From BOG-908 sp965198855 (GTDB lineage Bacteria; Pseudomonadota; Alphaproteobacteria; Acetobacterales; Acetobacteraceae), in assembly GCA_965198855.1 (NCBI GenBank), contig CBDAPZ010000001.1, positions 3,038,001 to 3,102,000 on the forward strand: a stretch of DNA of 64,000 nt. Reading direction: 5' to 3'. The notes below the pieces were generated by a model that did not search any database, was not told the DNA's origin, and was given only the letters and a program-made list of their open reading frames with translations. Positions 47,248-55,760 of this stretch are shown one piece after another (within the stretch, counting starts at the first letter, position 1; the number at the start of each line of letters is the position of its first letter). A program made the position numbers and the translations under genes.

Positions 47248-48219
47248 TCAGTGCAGCTGCGGCGCCCGTAGATAAGCGATGCGATCCGCAGAATGCACCG
47301 TCACGTGCAGCAGGTCGTCATCGCGCCCCACGCTCATCCGCACCCGTGCGCCTGCCGTACCTGCACTCCAAATCCGCCGCCACAGCGCCGCAAGGTCGGT
47401 GATCTCCTCGCCATCTACTGCCACGATACGGTCGCCGGCGCGCAGCCCCGCCTTGTCGGCCGGGCCGCCATCGGAAATGCCGCCGACCACCACCGCGTCA
47501 TCGTTCTCCATCGCGAACAGCCCAAGCCACGGCCGCGCAGGTCGGTTCAGCCGGCCGGTGCGGCTAAGCTCTTCCAGATTGGGTGTGAGCAGCCCGGTGG
47601 GCACCACCATGTTCATGTCCACGCGGCGGCCCTTGTCGTCACCCTGTTGCAGGATCAGCGAGCCGATCCCCAGCAGCTTGCCGTCCAGCCCGATCAGCCC
47701 GGCGCCGCCCCAGAACGGATGCGCGGGCGCAGTGAAGAACGCGTCGTCGATCACGTATTCCCAGTAGCCGGCAAATTCCTGCCGCCCGACCACCTGTGTC
47801 TCGATCGTGCGCTGCTTCCCGCCGGCCGCCGCCAGCAGCGCGGGTGCGCCCACCTGCACCGCATTGCTGTCGCCGATCGCCATCTCGTCCACGCCAAGCT
47901 TGCCCAGCGGTTGCACCAGCCCGAACCCGGTCTCCGCATCTACTGCCAGCGCATGGCCCGGCACCGCCCGGCCATCCACCGTGGTCAGCCAGATGCTCTC
48001 GGACTCCATGATCAGGTAGCCCATGGTCAGCACCAGCCCACCGGTGATGCAGATGCCATTGCCCACACGCTCCGTCCCGAGCGACGAGGCGGTGAACGCA
48101 TCGCCGGGAATGTCGGCGCGCAAGCCGACCACGCTGCGCAGCGACGCTTCCAGGTCGAAGCGATAATCGGCGGGGCGTGGCTGCAGGTTCTGTGGGATAT
48201 CGCGGTCGGTCTTGGCCAT
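47248..48219 (-). CDS. HtrA-like PDZ protein lacking the catalytic triad
   Basis: 323 residues. The fold follows HtrA/DegP proteases: an N-terminal trypsin-like domain (~25-210) and one PDZ domain (~225-310, with PADKAGLRAGDRIVAVDGEEI). The catalytic residues are all replaced: where TNxHV is expected it reads TMGYLIM, where the Asp is expected it reads ETGFGLVQP, and where GNSGGP is expected it reads FWGGAGLIG. No signal peptide is seen. It is therefore probably a non-proteolytic binding or scaffold protein. It is divergent from the alpha/beta hydrolase across 134 bp. Confidence 0.82.
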   Translation of the reverse strand: MAKTDRDIPQNLQPRPADYRFDLEASLRSVVGLRADIPGDAFTASSLGTERVGNGICITGGLVLTMGYLIMESESIWLTTVDGRAVPGHALAVDAETGFGLVQPLGKLGVDEMAIGDSNAVQVGAPALLAAAGGKQRTIETQVVGRQEFAGYWEYVIDDAFFTAPAHPFWGGAGLIGLDGKLLGIGSLILQQGDDKGRRVDMNMVVPTGLLTPNLEELSRTGRLNRPARPWLGLFAMENDDAVVVGGISDGGPADKAGLRAGDRIVAVDGEEITDLAALWRRIWSAGTAGARVRMSVGRDDDLLHVTVHSADRIAYLRAPQLH

Positions 48220-48353
48220 TCAGAATGCTTCTTGTGAGGTGCGCTGTCGCAGGCCGATTATCTAACGGTTGGATTTCGCCGTTCAATGGCGCCGGGTGGC
48301 ATTGTGCGCCCACATCGCCTTCTATCCGATTACCCATCCCGTGTTGAGGCAGA

Positions 48354-49187
48354 ATGCAACCACGCGCGCTCGACATCCCCTATCTGCTCGACGGCGCCTT
48401 CTACCGCATGGCCTGCACCGCCTGGGGCGACCCGCACGCCCAGCCGGTGATATGCGTGCACGGCCTCACCCGCCAGGGCCGCGACTTCGACGCCCTCGCA
48501 CAAGACCTCGCACGGGATTTCTACGTGCTCTGCCCCGATTTGCCAGGCCGCGGCCGGTCGGATTGGCTACCGTCGCCGTCGCTCTACCAGCCGCCGAGCT
48601 ATGTGCAGGCGCTGTCGCATCTGCTCACCTTCGTCGAGCGGCCGGTCTACTGGGTCGGCACCTCGCTTGGCGGCATCTGCGGCATGCTGATCGCGGCCGC
48701 GAGCGGCCAGCCGATACGCCGGATGGTGCTCAACGATATCGGGCCGTTTCTTCCACGTGCAGCGCTGTCGCGCATCGCCGCCTATATCGGCGAGGTGCCG
48801 GCGTTTGCCGATGCCCGAGCGCTTGAAGCCTATCTACGCCGCGTCCATGCCCCGTTCGGGCTGCTCACCGATGCGCAGTGGGCCGAGTTCGCCAGCCATT
48901 CCACCCGCATTCGGCCGGATGGCCGCCCTGCTCTGCACTACGACCCCGCTCTCGCTGTGCCGATGCGCGCGGCCGAACCGGCCGACATCGATCTTTGGCC
49001 GGCCTGGGAACATATCGACATCCCGCTCCTTGCCCTGCGCGGAGAGGCCAGCGACCTGCTGCTGCCGGACACGCTGGCGCGTATGGCCATCAAGGCACAA
49101 ACCCATGTGGTCGCGGGCGCAGGCCACGCGCCCGCCCTGATGGACGCGCCCACCATTGCCGTCATCCGTGCCTTCCTCGCCGGCTAG
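48354..49187 (+). CDS. Alpha/beta hydrolase
   Basis: 277 residues with an ATG preceded by GAGG. The alpha/beta hydrolase fold is shown by the oxyanion segment ICVHGLTRQGRDFDAL, the nucleophile elbow WVGTSLGGICG (Ser), the acid region LALRGEASDLLL (Asp) and the catalytic His in GAGHAPALMD. The substrate is unknown; esters, lactones or amides are possible. No signal peptide. It lies 52 bp before flhF on the same strand. Confidence 0.9.
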   Translation: MQPRALDIPYLLDGAFYRMACTAWGDPHAQPVICVHGLTRQGRDFDALAQDLARDFYVLCPDLPGRGRSDWLPSPSLYQPPSYVQALSHLLTFVERPVYWVGTSLGGICGMLIAAASGQPIRRMVLNDIGPFLPRAALSRIAAYIGEVPAFADARALEAYLRRVHAPFGLLTDAQWAEFASHSTRIRPDGRPALHYDPALAVPMRAAEPADIDLWPAWEHIDIPLLALRGEASDLLLPDTLARMAIKAQTHVVAGAGHAPALMDAPTIAVIRAFLAG

Positions 49188-49239
49188 CAGGGTGGCCCTC
49201 GTAACGCGCCGGAAAGCCTTGCCTCGATAAACTGCGCCT

Positions 49240-50242
49240 ATGCGCCTGAAAATCTATCGAGCCGCCACCACCGCCGAAGCGATGGACCTGATTCGGGACG
49301 AGTTCGGCGACGATGCCCTCATCCTCTCCACCCGCCGCGTCCCGCAGGGCGTGGAGATCACCGCGGCGCTCGACCAGGCGGACATCGCCGAGCTTCCCGC
49401 CATGGCAGCACTGCCGCCTGAAGCGGCGCCGTTGCCCGCGCTGCTCACGCTTGCCTTTCACGGTATCCCGCGGCCACTGGCAGCAAGGCTGCAAAATCCG
49501 GATCTTCCGTCAGCCTTGCGCGAAAACCTGCGATTCGGTGCGCTGCCGCTTGCGCAGGACGGGCCGCCTTTGATCGTGGTCGGCCTACCCGGCGCCGGCA
49601 AGACACTCACAATCGCCCGCCTGGCCACCCGCATGGTGCTGGCCGGCAGGGCGCCGATGGTGATCACCGCCGATGGCCGGCGCGCCGGCGCCGCGGAAGA
49701 ACTCGCCGCCTATACCAGGCTGCTCGGGATCGGTCGTCGTCGCCTCGACGCCGCAAACGCTGCTGCGCGCACTCTCCCAGCGCGTGCCCGGGTCGATCGT
49801 GCTGATCGACACCGCAGGCATCAACCCGTTCGCTTCCGCCGAGCTTGCCGAGCTCAAAACACTGGTCGATGTCGCCGCAGCCAACGCAGTGCTGGTGATG
49901 CCCGCCGGCCAGGATTCCGAAGAGGCCGCAGAGCAGGCACAGGCCTTCGCTCCCCTCGGCGCCCGCCATCTCGTGCCGACACGTCTCGATCTCGCCCGCC
50001 GCATCGGCAGCATCCTCGCTGCCGCTGCCGCTGCCGACCTGATCCTGACCGAAGCCGGCACCGGTGCCGGCGCTAGCGATGGGCTGACACCGCTCACCCC
50101 CGAATTCCTCGCTGCCCGGCTCGGTCACACCCCTCCAGCAGCCCCACCCGCCCTTCGGAGACCAAGGTTTCCGCGCGCCAGCATGCGCAGTGCCGAAAAC
50201 GCGAAAGAGACACGAAATGTTGGTCACGATGACAGACGCTGA
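49240..50242 (+). pseudogene. flhF: Flagellar GTPase FlhF, interrupted by a frameshift
   Basis: FlhF is an SRP-family GTPase that places flagella, with FlhG. The N-terminal part reads MRLKIYRAATTAEAMDLIRD and the P-loop GLPGAGKTLTIA; the frame then leaves similarity after YTRLLGIG (~49731). The C-terminal part continues in the next frame as VVVASTPQTLLRAL, then VLIDTAGINPF (the G3 motif) and on to the stop at 50242. Removing one G from ATCGGTCGTC at about 49730-49736 restores a single protein of ~333 residues. The cause may be a true mutation, an assembly error, or recoding. The first frame would otherwise end at 50076 with an Arg-rich nonsense tail. The 3' end overlaps flhG. Confidence 0.8.
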
Positions 50243-51026
50243 GGCCGCAGCCCTTGCCGGCGGTCGCGAGCGGGCGCGTCGCATCGCGGTCGCCTCCGGC
50301 AAAGGCGGGGTCGGGAAAACCTGGTTCGCCATCACCCTCGGCCACGCCCTCGCCGCCGCGGGGCAGCGCGTGCTGCTGTTCGACGGCGATCTTGGCCTGG
50401 CCAATATCGACATTCAGCTTGGCCTCACTCCCAAACACGATCTCGGCACCGTGGTCTCCGGCGGCGTCAGCCTGATGGAGGCGATCTGCCCCTGCCCGCC
50501 GGTCGGCTTCGACATGCTGGCCGGGCGTTCCGGCTCCGGCTCGCTCGCTAGCCTGGCGACTAGCCGGCTCGATGCGCTGCTGACCGATCTCGGGCTGGTG
50601 CCCTATGAGACCATCCTGCTCGATCTCGGCGCCGGCCTTGAGAACAACACTCGCCGCCTCGCCGCCTGGGCCGACACGCTGCTGGTGGTCGTCACCGACG
50701 AGCCCACCTCGCTGACCGACGCCTATTCAGTCATCAAGCTGCATCAATCGGACGGACTGGCCGATGGACCTGGCAATGACGTGCGCGTGGTGGTCAACCA
50801 GGCCGCAAGCCAGGCTGCCGGAAAACGCACCTACGAAACGCTCGCGCGCGCCTGCCAGCAATTCCTCGGCCTCATGCCGCGCCTCGCAGGTGTCGTGCGG
50901 CGTGACGAGCATGTGCGCGATGCCATCCGGCGACAGACCCCTCTCCTCATCCGCCACCCCGCCTGCCATGCAGCCGAGGAAGTGCGGCAGATTGCCCAAT
51001 CACTGAAGCGGCAATCTCTGGCGTGA
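50217..51026 (+). CDS. flhG: MinD-like ATPase FlhG (FleN/YlxH)
   Basis: 269 residues. FlhG limits flagellar number by acting on FlhF. The deviant Walker A motif ASGKGGVGKTWFAI is near residue 26, and LLFDGDLGLANIDIQLGL (switch I) and TILLDLGAGLENNTR (switch II) follow; TDEPTSLTDAYSVIK is typical of FlhG. The N-terminal DQA-type activator motif that stimulates FlhF is not evident. It overlaps the end of flhF by 26 bp, so the pair was translationally coupled. Confidence 0.92.
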   Translation: MLVTMTDAEAAALAGGRERARRIAVASGKGGVGKTWFAITLGHALAAAGQRVLLFDGDLGLANIDIQLGLTPKHDLGTVVSGGVSLMEAICPCPPVGFDMLAGRSGSGSLASLATSRLDALLTDLGLVPYETILLDLGAGLENNTRRLAAWADTLLVVVTDEPTSLTDAYSVIKLHQSDGLADGPGNDVRVVVNQAASQAAGKRTYETLARACQQFLGLMPRLAGVVRRDEHVRDAIRRQTPLLIRHPACHAAEEVRQIAQSLKRQSLA

Positions 51027-51153
51027 GCGAAAATGCGAGCCCACTTCCGCACTCCACGCAAAACAACAGACCTTTTTTTGCGTTTAAACACAGACTGAAA
51101 CGTAAAAAAACAATGGACTTGCTTTGTATTTGGAATTTGTATCTATTTTTCGA

Positions 51154-51182
51154 TTGACAAAATGTTAATTTTGACGTCTCTA
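51154..51182 (+). promoter_or_regulatory. Possible promoter of the Flp pilin gene
   Basis: TTGACA at 51154-51159 is followed after 17 bp by TCTCTA, a weak -10. The surrounding 51050-51180 is unusually A/T-rich with long A and T tracts, as in strong promoters with UP elements. Also a weak hairpin, 51058-51083, may end the flhG transcript. Confidence 0.3.
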
Positions 51183-51269
51183 GCTACGACGGCAGAACAC
51201 GCCAGTTTGTGTTCGTATGTTACGTGCGAGCGAAAGAAGTGGTGATCGCCACAGGACGGAAAGGCTTTA

Positions 51270-51440
51270 ATGGACGCCTCTAAGGCAAAGCGTAGAACCC
51301 TGATCGCCGACACAAGCGCCGTGACGGCGCTGGAATATGGCATCATCGCCAGCCTGCTTGGCCTTGTCCTCATCAGCGTTTTTGGCGGCCTTTCCACGAC
51401 GCTGAGCATGCTGTTCAGTCATGTAGGCCAAGCGGTCTGA
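51270..51440 (+). CDS. Flp/Fap-type pilin
   Basis: 56 residues, not part of any pilus gene cluster in the window. The sequence has a basic leader (MDASKAKRRTLIADTSA), the class IVb pilin motif VTALEYGIIA with Glu at +5 and Tyr at +6, and a hydrophobic helix LLGLVLISVFG. The usual Gly at -1 of the cleavage site is Ala here (DTSA then VTALEYG). Flp pilins form tight-adherence pili after leader removal. Purine-rich GGACGGAAAGG lies just upstream of the ATG. A ~240-bp A/T-rich region precedes it. Confidence 0.85.
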   Translation: MDASKAKRRTLIADTSAVTALEYGIIASLLGLVLISVFGGLSTTLSMLFSHVGQAV

Positions 51441-51558
51441 ACAGCGGAGGTTAACGCGCCCACGCTGCCATGAGGCCTTCCGAGCAGCGTCAAGGCTGCC
51501 CTTTGCGCCAGTTGCAAGCCAGCCCGCGAGCGCCGACAAACGGTCACCAACGATCGAG

Positions 51559-52707
51559 GTGGCCTTGGCCCTCATAAAGACCAACCGGGATCTGCGGATC
51601 GATTTCTTCCGCGGTATCGCCCTGTGGTGGATCTTTACCGACCACATACCGGCCGACTTGCTGGGCAATTTCTCCATCCGCAATTTCGCGCTCTGTGACG
51701 CCACGGAGATCTTTGTGCTGCTGGCGGGCTACGCCGGCGGCATCGCCTATGGCGGCGCCATGCGAAACGAAGGCTGGCTCTATGCAGGGGCCGACGTCAT
51801 ACGCCGCGCCTGGACCCTCTACATTGCCCACATCTTCTTGTTCGTGATCTTTGCGGCCCAGGTCGGCGTCTCCGCCGCCGCCTTCGATCGCGCGGACTAT
51901 CTGGACGAAATCCACCTCGACGTGCTCGGCGAGGCGCCCTACCGCGCACTGGCCGAAGCCCTTACCCTGCATTTCCAGCCGGCTTACCTCAACATCCTGC
52001 CGCTTTACGTGGTGGTCCTGCTGATGTTCGCCGTCGCCTTGCCGCTGCTGCGGTGGCCCTGGCTGATGGCCGGCGCTTCGCTCAGCCTCTACATGGTAGC
52101 ACGGCTCTTCGGCCTGAATTTTCCGAGCTGGACCGGGGGCGGCTGGTTCTTCAACCCGCTGACCTGGCAATTGCTGTTCATGATGGGCGCCATCCTGGCC
52201 TACGCCCCCGATGAAGCACCACGACACCCAAAGCGCCTCTTCGACATTGCCTCTGTGCTGATCGTCATTTTCGGACTGGTGATGCAATGGATCGTCTGGC
52301 CGCACCAGGAGATCATCGCGCACCTTCCCACGCCCGTCATTCACATGCTGACGACGGTGGATAAAGGCGGCCTTCATCCATTCCGCCTGCTCTCCATCCT
52401 GGCACTCACCTGGCTGTGCACGAGGCTGATCTCCGCCAGCGCACCGTGGCTTCAATCGCGTGTCGCACAACCCTTCGTCATGGCGGGGCAACACTCGTTG
52501 CCGGTGTTCTGCGCGGGGATCTTCCTGGCCTTCCTCGGTCGACTGGCGACCGAACATAAAGACGGGCTTTGGGTGCAGGTCGCGGTCAATCTCGGCGGCG
52601 CCATCTCGCTCTGGGCCGTCGCCGGCGTCGCCGCGTGGTATGCGAACAAAGGGCGGAACCGCAAAAAGGCCCGCGCCGACGCCACGTTGCCAGAGCCGGC
52701 CGCCTGA
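51559..52707 (+). CDS. OpgC-family membrane protein
   Basis: 382 residues with about ten hydrophobic helices. OpgC domain proteins are inner-membrane acyltransferase-like enzymes; E. coli-type OpgC adds succinyl groups to periplasmic glucans. The N-terminus RDLRIDFFRGIALWWIFTDHIP and DATEIFVLLAGYAGG are characteristic of the family. GTG at 51559 is used; TTG at 51565 with GAGGTGG just before it is an alternative start. Glucan synthesis genes (opgG/opgH) are not nearby, so the true acceptor is unknown. Confidence 0.85.
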   Translation: MALALIKTNRDLRIDFFRGIALWWIFTDHIPADLLGNFSIRNFALCDATEIFVLLAGYAGGIAYGGAMRNEGWLYAGADVIRRAWTLYIAHIFLFVIFAAQVGVSAAAFDRADYLDEIHLDVLGEAPYRALAEALTLHFQPAYLNILPLYVVVLLMFAVALPLLRWPWLMAGASLSLYMVARLFGLNFPSWTGGGWFFNPLTWQLLFMMGAILAYAPDEAPRHPKRLFDIASVLIVIFGLVMQWIVWPHQEIIAHLPTPVIHMLTTVDKGGLHPFRLLSILALTWLCTRLISASAPWLQSRVAQPFVMAGQHSLPVFCAGIFLAFLGRLATEHKDGLWVQVAVNLGGAISLWAVAGVAAWYANKGRNRKKARADATLPEPAA

Positions 52708-52829
52708 ACTGGGCGTTGCGATAGGGCAACAGAGAGGTCCCCGGTCACACCGGCGCAACACGCATCAGTGCCTTGCTGCAACTGCTGCGTGCGTTGAGCT
52801 TTGAAACTGGCATGACTATGGAGACTGAC

Positions 52830-52991
52830 ATGTCCGCCCAAGCGCGATGCCGGCAAAGCCTTCGGCCCGGACCGGACGCCAAGACGGTCGATGCGTGGGT
52901 GCGAAAATCGCTTGGCGAGCGGTTCAATGACACGCTGGTCGAGAAGCTGCCGAACGACCTGGCGACTTTGGTGACGCGATTTGCGACGTAA
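52830..52991 (+). CDS. NepR-like small anti-sigma factor (tentative)
   Basis: 53 residues. NepR binds the general stress sigma factor EcfG and is displaced by phosphorylated PhyR. The core WVRKSLGERFNDTLVEKLPNDLATLV resembles the NepR helices (LGxxLxxxYDxxxxEPVPDxxxxLL). GGAG six bases upstream supports ATG 52830 over earlier in-frame starts. Neither phyR nor ecfG is adjacent, unlike the usual arrangement, so the assignment is uncertain. Confidence 0.45.
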   Translation: MSAQARCRQSLRPGPDAKTVDAWVRKSLGERFNDTLVEKLPNDLATLVTRFAT

Positions 52992-52995
52992 AACG

Positions 52996-53037
52996 CGTTT
53001 CTGTTTTGAAAAAAAGAGGTAAAAGCTCTTACTTTTC
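52996..53037 (+). repeat. Dispersed dyad repeat, copy 7 (degenerate)
   Basis: GTTTCTGTTTTGAAAAAAAG then AGGTAAAAGCTCTTACTTTT, just after the NepR-like stop. Similar in layout to copy 1, with several changes. Confidence 0.6.
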
Positions 53038-53107
53038 AGGCGGTCAATGACGTGCCTTGCTCCTTTGCGGCGTGATGTGCTTCATCGCGATGTTACGGAG
53101 TTCAGAC

Positions 53108-53950
53108 ATGCGGGCTATAGCGATCCAGCTTGAGCCTGGTGCGGTCAAGTCAGCCAATATCGTCCACGCTGGCGAACATATTGCTGCGGCGCTGGGCGTT
53201 GCCGGTGCCTTGCCGACGCTGGTGAGCCTTCCAGAGATGTGGAGCTGCCTGGGCGCCGATCGTGCGACGAAGCTGCAACAGAGCGAAGTTCTGCCGGTCC
53301 CCAACGGCACTGCCGACGTCAGCTCGGCCCACCATTTTCTGAGTACCACGGCGCGGCGATACGGCATCTTTCTGCATGGCGGATCGATCGGAGAACGCGC
53401 CGGCGACAAGCTGTTCAACACCACGCTGGTATTCGGCCCGGACGGCGCCGAACTCGCGCGTTACCGCAAGATCCATCTCTTCGACGTGGTGACGCCAAGC
53501 GGCCAGGGCTACCGCGAAAGCAATATGTTCGGCGGCGGCGACAAGGTGGTCACCTGCCGGATCGGCGCTGCCATGCTGGGCCTGACGATCTGCTACGATC
53601 TCCGCTTTCCGGAGCTGTACCTTTCGCTGCGCCGCGCAGGGGCGGACATCATCGTGGTGCCCTCCGCCTTTACGGTCGAGACTGGCCGCGCGCATTGGGA
53701 GATCCTGCTGCGCGCGCGTGCAATCGAAACTCAATGCTACGTCATTGCCGCTGCGACCACCGGCACGCATGAAGATGCCGCCGGGCGTCCGCGCCACACC
53801 TACGGCCATAGCCTGATCTGCGACCCTTGGGGCGATGTGCTCGCTTGCCGGCCGGAAAACACCGGCTTCATCGAAGCCCCAATCGATCTCGCGCGCTTGG
53901 CTGACATACGCGCGGCAATGCCGGTTCTCGACCACCGCAGGTTGGCTTGA
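53108..53950 (+). CDS. Carbon-nitrogen hydrolase (Nit-type amidase)
   Basis: 280 residues. The nitrilase fold with the Glu-Lys-Cys triad: Glu in LVSLPEMW (~45), Lys in YRKIHLFD (~121), Cys in LTICYDLRFPELY (~163). The DVVTPSGQGYRESNMFGGG segment matches the Nit1/Nit2 branch, which hydrolyses omega-amides such as deaminated glutathione or 2-oxoglutaramate; deaminated-glutathione amidase is the closest guess. It overlaps nadK by 3 bp. ATG 53108 begins the first strand; upstream in-frame sequence is not conserved in type. Confidence 0.9.
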   Translation: MRAIAIQLEPGAVKSANIVHAGEHIAAALGVAGALPTLVSLPEMWSCLGADRATKLQQSEVLPVPNGTADVSSAHHFLSTTARRYGIFLHGGSIGERAGDKLFNTTLVFGPDGAELARYRKIHLFDVVTPSGQGYRESNMFGGGDKVVTCRIGAAMLGLTICYDLRFPELYLSLRRAGADIIVVPSAFTVETGRAHWEILLRARAIETQCYVIAAATTGTHEDAAGRPRHTYGHSLICDPWGDVLACRPENTGFIEAPIDLARLADIRAAMPVLDHRRLA

Positions 53951-54771
53951 TGGGTATGGACGCGCCTGGGCCGACCGAACCTACGGAGGCCGACCAGGGT
54001 TTGCGCCAGGTCGAAAAGATCTGCTTCCTCGCGGCACCCACGACACTCGCCCAGGAAAGCCGTGACCGCCTGATCGCCCGGTATGGTGACGCTTCGTTCG
54101 CGACCGCCGACGTGGTGGTTTGCCTGGGCGGTGACGGCTTCATGCTCGAGACATTGCATCGCACGCTTGCTGCCGACGTGCCGGTCTATGGGATGAATTG
54201 CGGCTCGGTCGGTTTCCTGATGAACGCCTTCCAGGAGGACGATCTGCAGGCGCGGCTTGCGCGGTCGCAGGATGTGAATCTTCATCCGTTGCGCATGCAT
54301 GCCGTCACTCGTCAGGGCGTGGTGGAAGAGGCTTTGGCACTGAACGAAGTATCGTTGTTACGGCAGCTACGTCAGACGGCAAAGATCCGCATTACGATCG
54401 ACGGACGCATTCGTTTGCAGGAGCTTGTCTGCGACGGTGTTCTGGTTGCCACCCCGGCGGGATCGACGGCGTATAATCTTTCAGCGCATGGCCCGATCGT
54501 GCCGCTTTCGGCCAATCTGTTGCCATTGACGCCGATCAGTGCGTTCCGTCCGCGCCGTTGGCGTGGCGCGTTGCTGCCCAGCACGGCCGAGGTGGTGTTC
54601 GAGATTCTTGAAGGCGAAAAGCGACCCGTCTCCGCTGTGGCGGATTTCACCGAAGTGCGCGATGTCGCCTCGGTGGCCGTAAGTGAAGACCGTACCGTAA
54701 GAACCACCATCCTGTTCGACCCAGACCAGGGCCTTTCAGAAAGAATCGTCACCGAGCAATTTACCGTATAA
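53950..54771 (+). CDS. nadK: NAD kinase
   Basis: 273 residues. Phosphorylates NAD to NADP. Marks: VVCLGGDGFMLETLHR (GGDG near residue 60), GMNCGSVGFLMN, LNEVSLLRQ and VATPAGSTAYNLSAHGPIVP. ATG overlaps the preceding stop (TGATG), so the pair is translationally coupled. It is about 20 residues shorter than the E. coli enzyme, as in alphaproteobacteria. Confidence 0.95.
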   Translation: MGMDAPGPTEPTEADQGLRQVEKICFLAAPTTLAQESRDRLIARYGDASFATADVVVCLGGDGFMLETLHRTLAADVPVYGMNCGSVGFLMNAFQEDDLQARLARSQDVNLHPLRMHAVTRQGVVEEALALNEVSLLRQLRQTAKIRITIDGRIRLQELVCDGVLVATPAGSTAYNLSAHGPIVPLSANLLPLTPISAFRPRRWRGALLPSTAEVVFEILEGEKRPVSAVADFTEVRDVASVAVSEDRTVRTTILFDPDQGLSERIVTEQFTV

Positions 54772-54815
54772 CAAAAATCTTTGGCTCTTTATGAAGAAAG
54801 AACTGCTTCCTTACT
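54771..54815 (+). repeat. Dispersed dyad repeat, copy 8 (degenerate)
   Basis: Overlaps the nadK stop: AACAAAAATCTTTGG, then CTCTTTATGAAGAAAGAA, then CTGCTTCC. The ends match the family, the centre has diverged. Confidence 0.6.
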
Positions 54816-54881
54816 TCAAGCGCTCATCAACCTTTTTAGTTACGACGCCGTGTACCAGACATTTTGTACTGGCTTAGGTTT

Positions 54882-55616
54882 TCAAGCTGCCACGACCATG
54901 CTTTCCGGTGCATTCAATGCCGCGGCGGAAAGTGCACCTTGGCTGTTCGGATCGCGCATCATGTAGCCGCGTCCCCAGACGGTGCCGATCAGGTTGCCAG
55001 CGCCAGCTTGGGCCAGTTTCTTGCGCAGCTTGCAGATGAACACATCGATGATCTTCATTTCCGGCTCATCGATGCCGCCATACAGGTGATTAAGGAACGC
55101 TTCCTTCGTCAGCACCATGCCGCGGCGCAGCACCAGCAATTCGAGAATCGCGTATTCCTTGCCGGTCAAATGAACGGCCTGTCCGTCGGATTGTACTTCG
55201 CGGCTATCCAGGTTGAGCTGGAGCGGCCCGATCTTGAGCACTGGCTGACTGTAGCCCTTGCTGCGGCGGATCACCGCCTGAATGCGTGCGATTAACTCGG
55301 CCTTATCGAAGGGCTTGGTAATGTAGTCGTCGGCACCCATGCCGAAGCCTTTCACTTTTGCATTCGGCCGGTTCAGCCCCGACAGGATCAGCACAGGTGT
55401 CTCTACCCGGCTAGATCGCATGCGGCGTACAACCTCAAAACCTTCCATGTCCGGAAGCAGGAGATCGAGCACCACGATGTCGTAATCATAGTGGCGCACC
55501 AGTTCCAGCGCCTCTTCTCCCGTATCGGTCTGATCGCAAATGGCCCCGTGCCCACGGAGCATCTTCGCGATGGCGCGTGCAGCATTCGCATCGTCTTCAA
55601 CCACCAAAACCCTCAT
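54882..55616 (-). CDS. ctrA: Cell-cycle response regulator CtrA
   Basis: 244 residues. CtrA controls cell-cycle and flagellar genes in alphaproteobacteria. The receiver starts MRVLVVEDDAN with the acidic pair, phospho-Asp in YDIVVLDLLLPDM (~51), and Lys in DDYITKPFDKAEL. The winged-helix DNA-binding domain has HLTGKEYAILELL, FLNHLYGGIDEPE and KIIDVFICKLRKKL, nearly identical to CtrA of other species. In non-stalked groups such as Acetobacteraceae it is often non-essential and mainly drives motility. It is transcribed away from fliI. Confidence 0.95.
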   Translation of the reverse strand: MRVLVVEDDANAARAIAKMLRGHGAICDQTDTGEEALELVRHYDYDIVVLDLLLPDMEGFEVVRRMRSSRVETPVLILSGLNRPNAKVKGFGMGADDYITKPFDKAELIARIQAVIRRSKGYSQPVLKIGPLQLNLDSREVQSDGQAVHLTGKEYAILELLVLRRGMVLTKEAFLNHLYGGIDEPEMKIIDVFICKLRKKLAQAGAGNLIGTVWGRGYMMRDPNSQGALSAAALNAPESMVVAA

Positions 55617-55760
55617 TGCCCTCTCCCGTGCTTAGACGACTCAGAAATACCACCTTAACGTGCGTTTCGCTACCGTTTTTTTGATGCTGCGTGCATAAAT
55701 TTTCAATCAAGGCAGTTTTCTCACCTTTTTTACGACATAAAACAAGATTTCGTCTCAATT

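Noticed and set aside
49725..49745. Programmed ribosomal frameshift in flhF
   Set aside because: No slippery heptamer or clear stimulatory structure was seen, and I know of no recoding in flhF. A mutation or sequence error is simpler.
49673..50242. Separate gene for the second half of flhF
   Set aside because: It has no independent start with ribosome site and its N-terminal part, before the frameshift, is a shadow. It is the continuation of FlhF.
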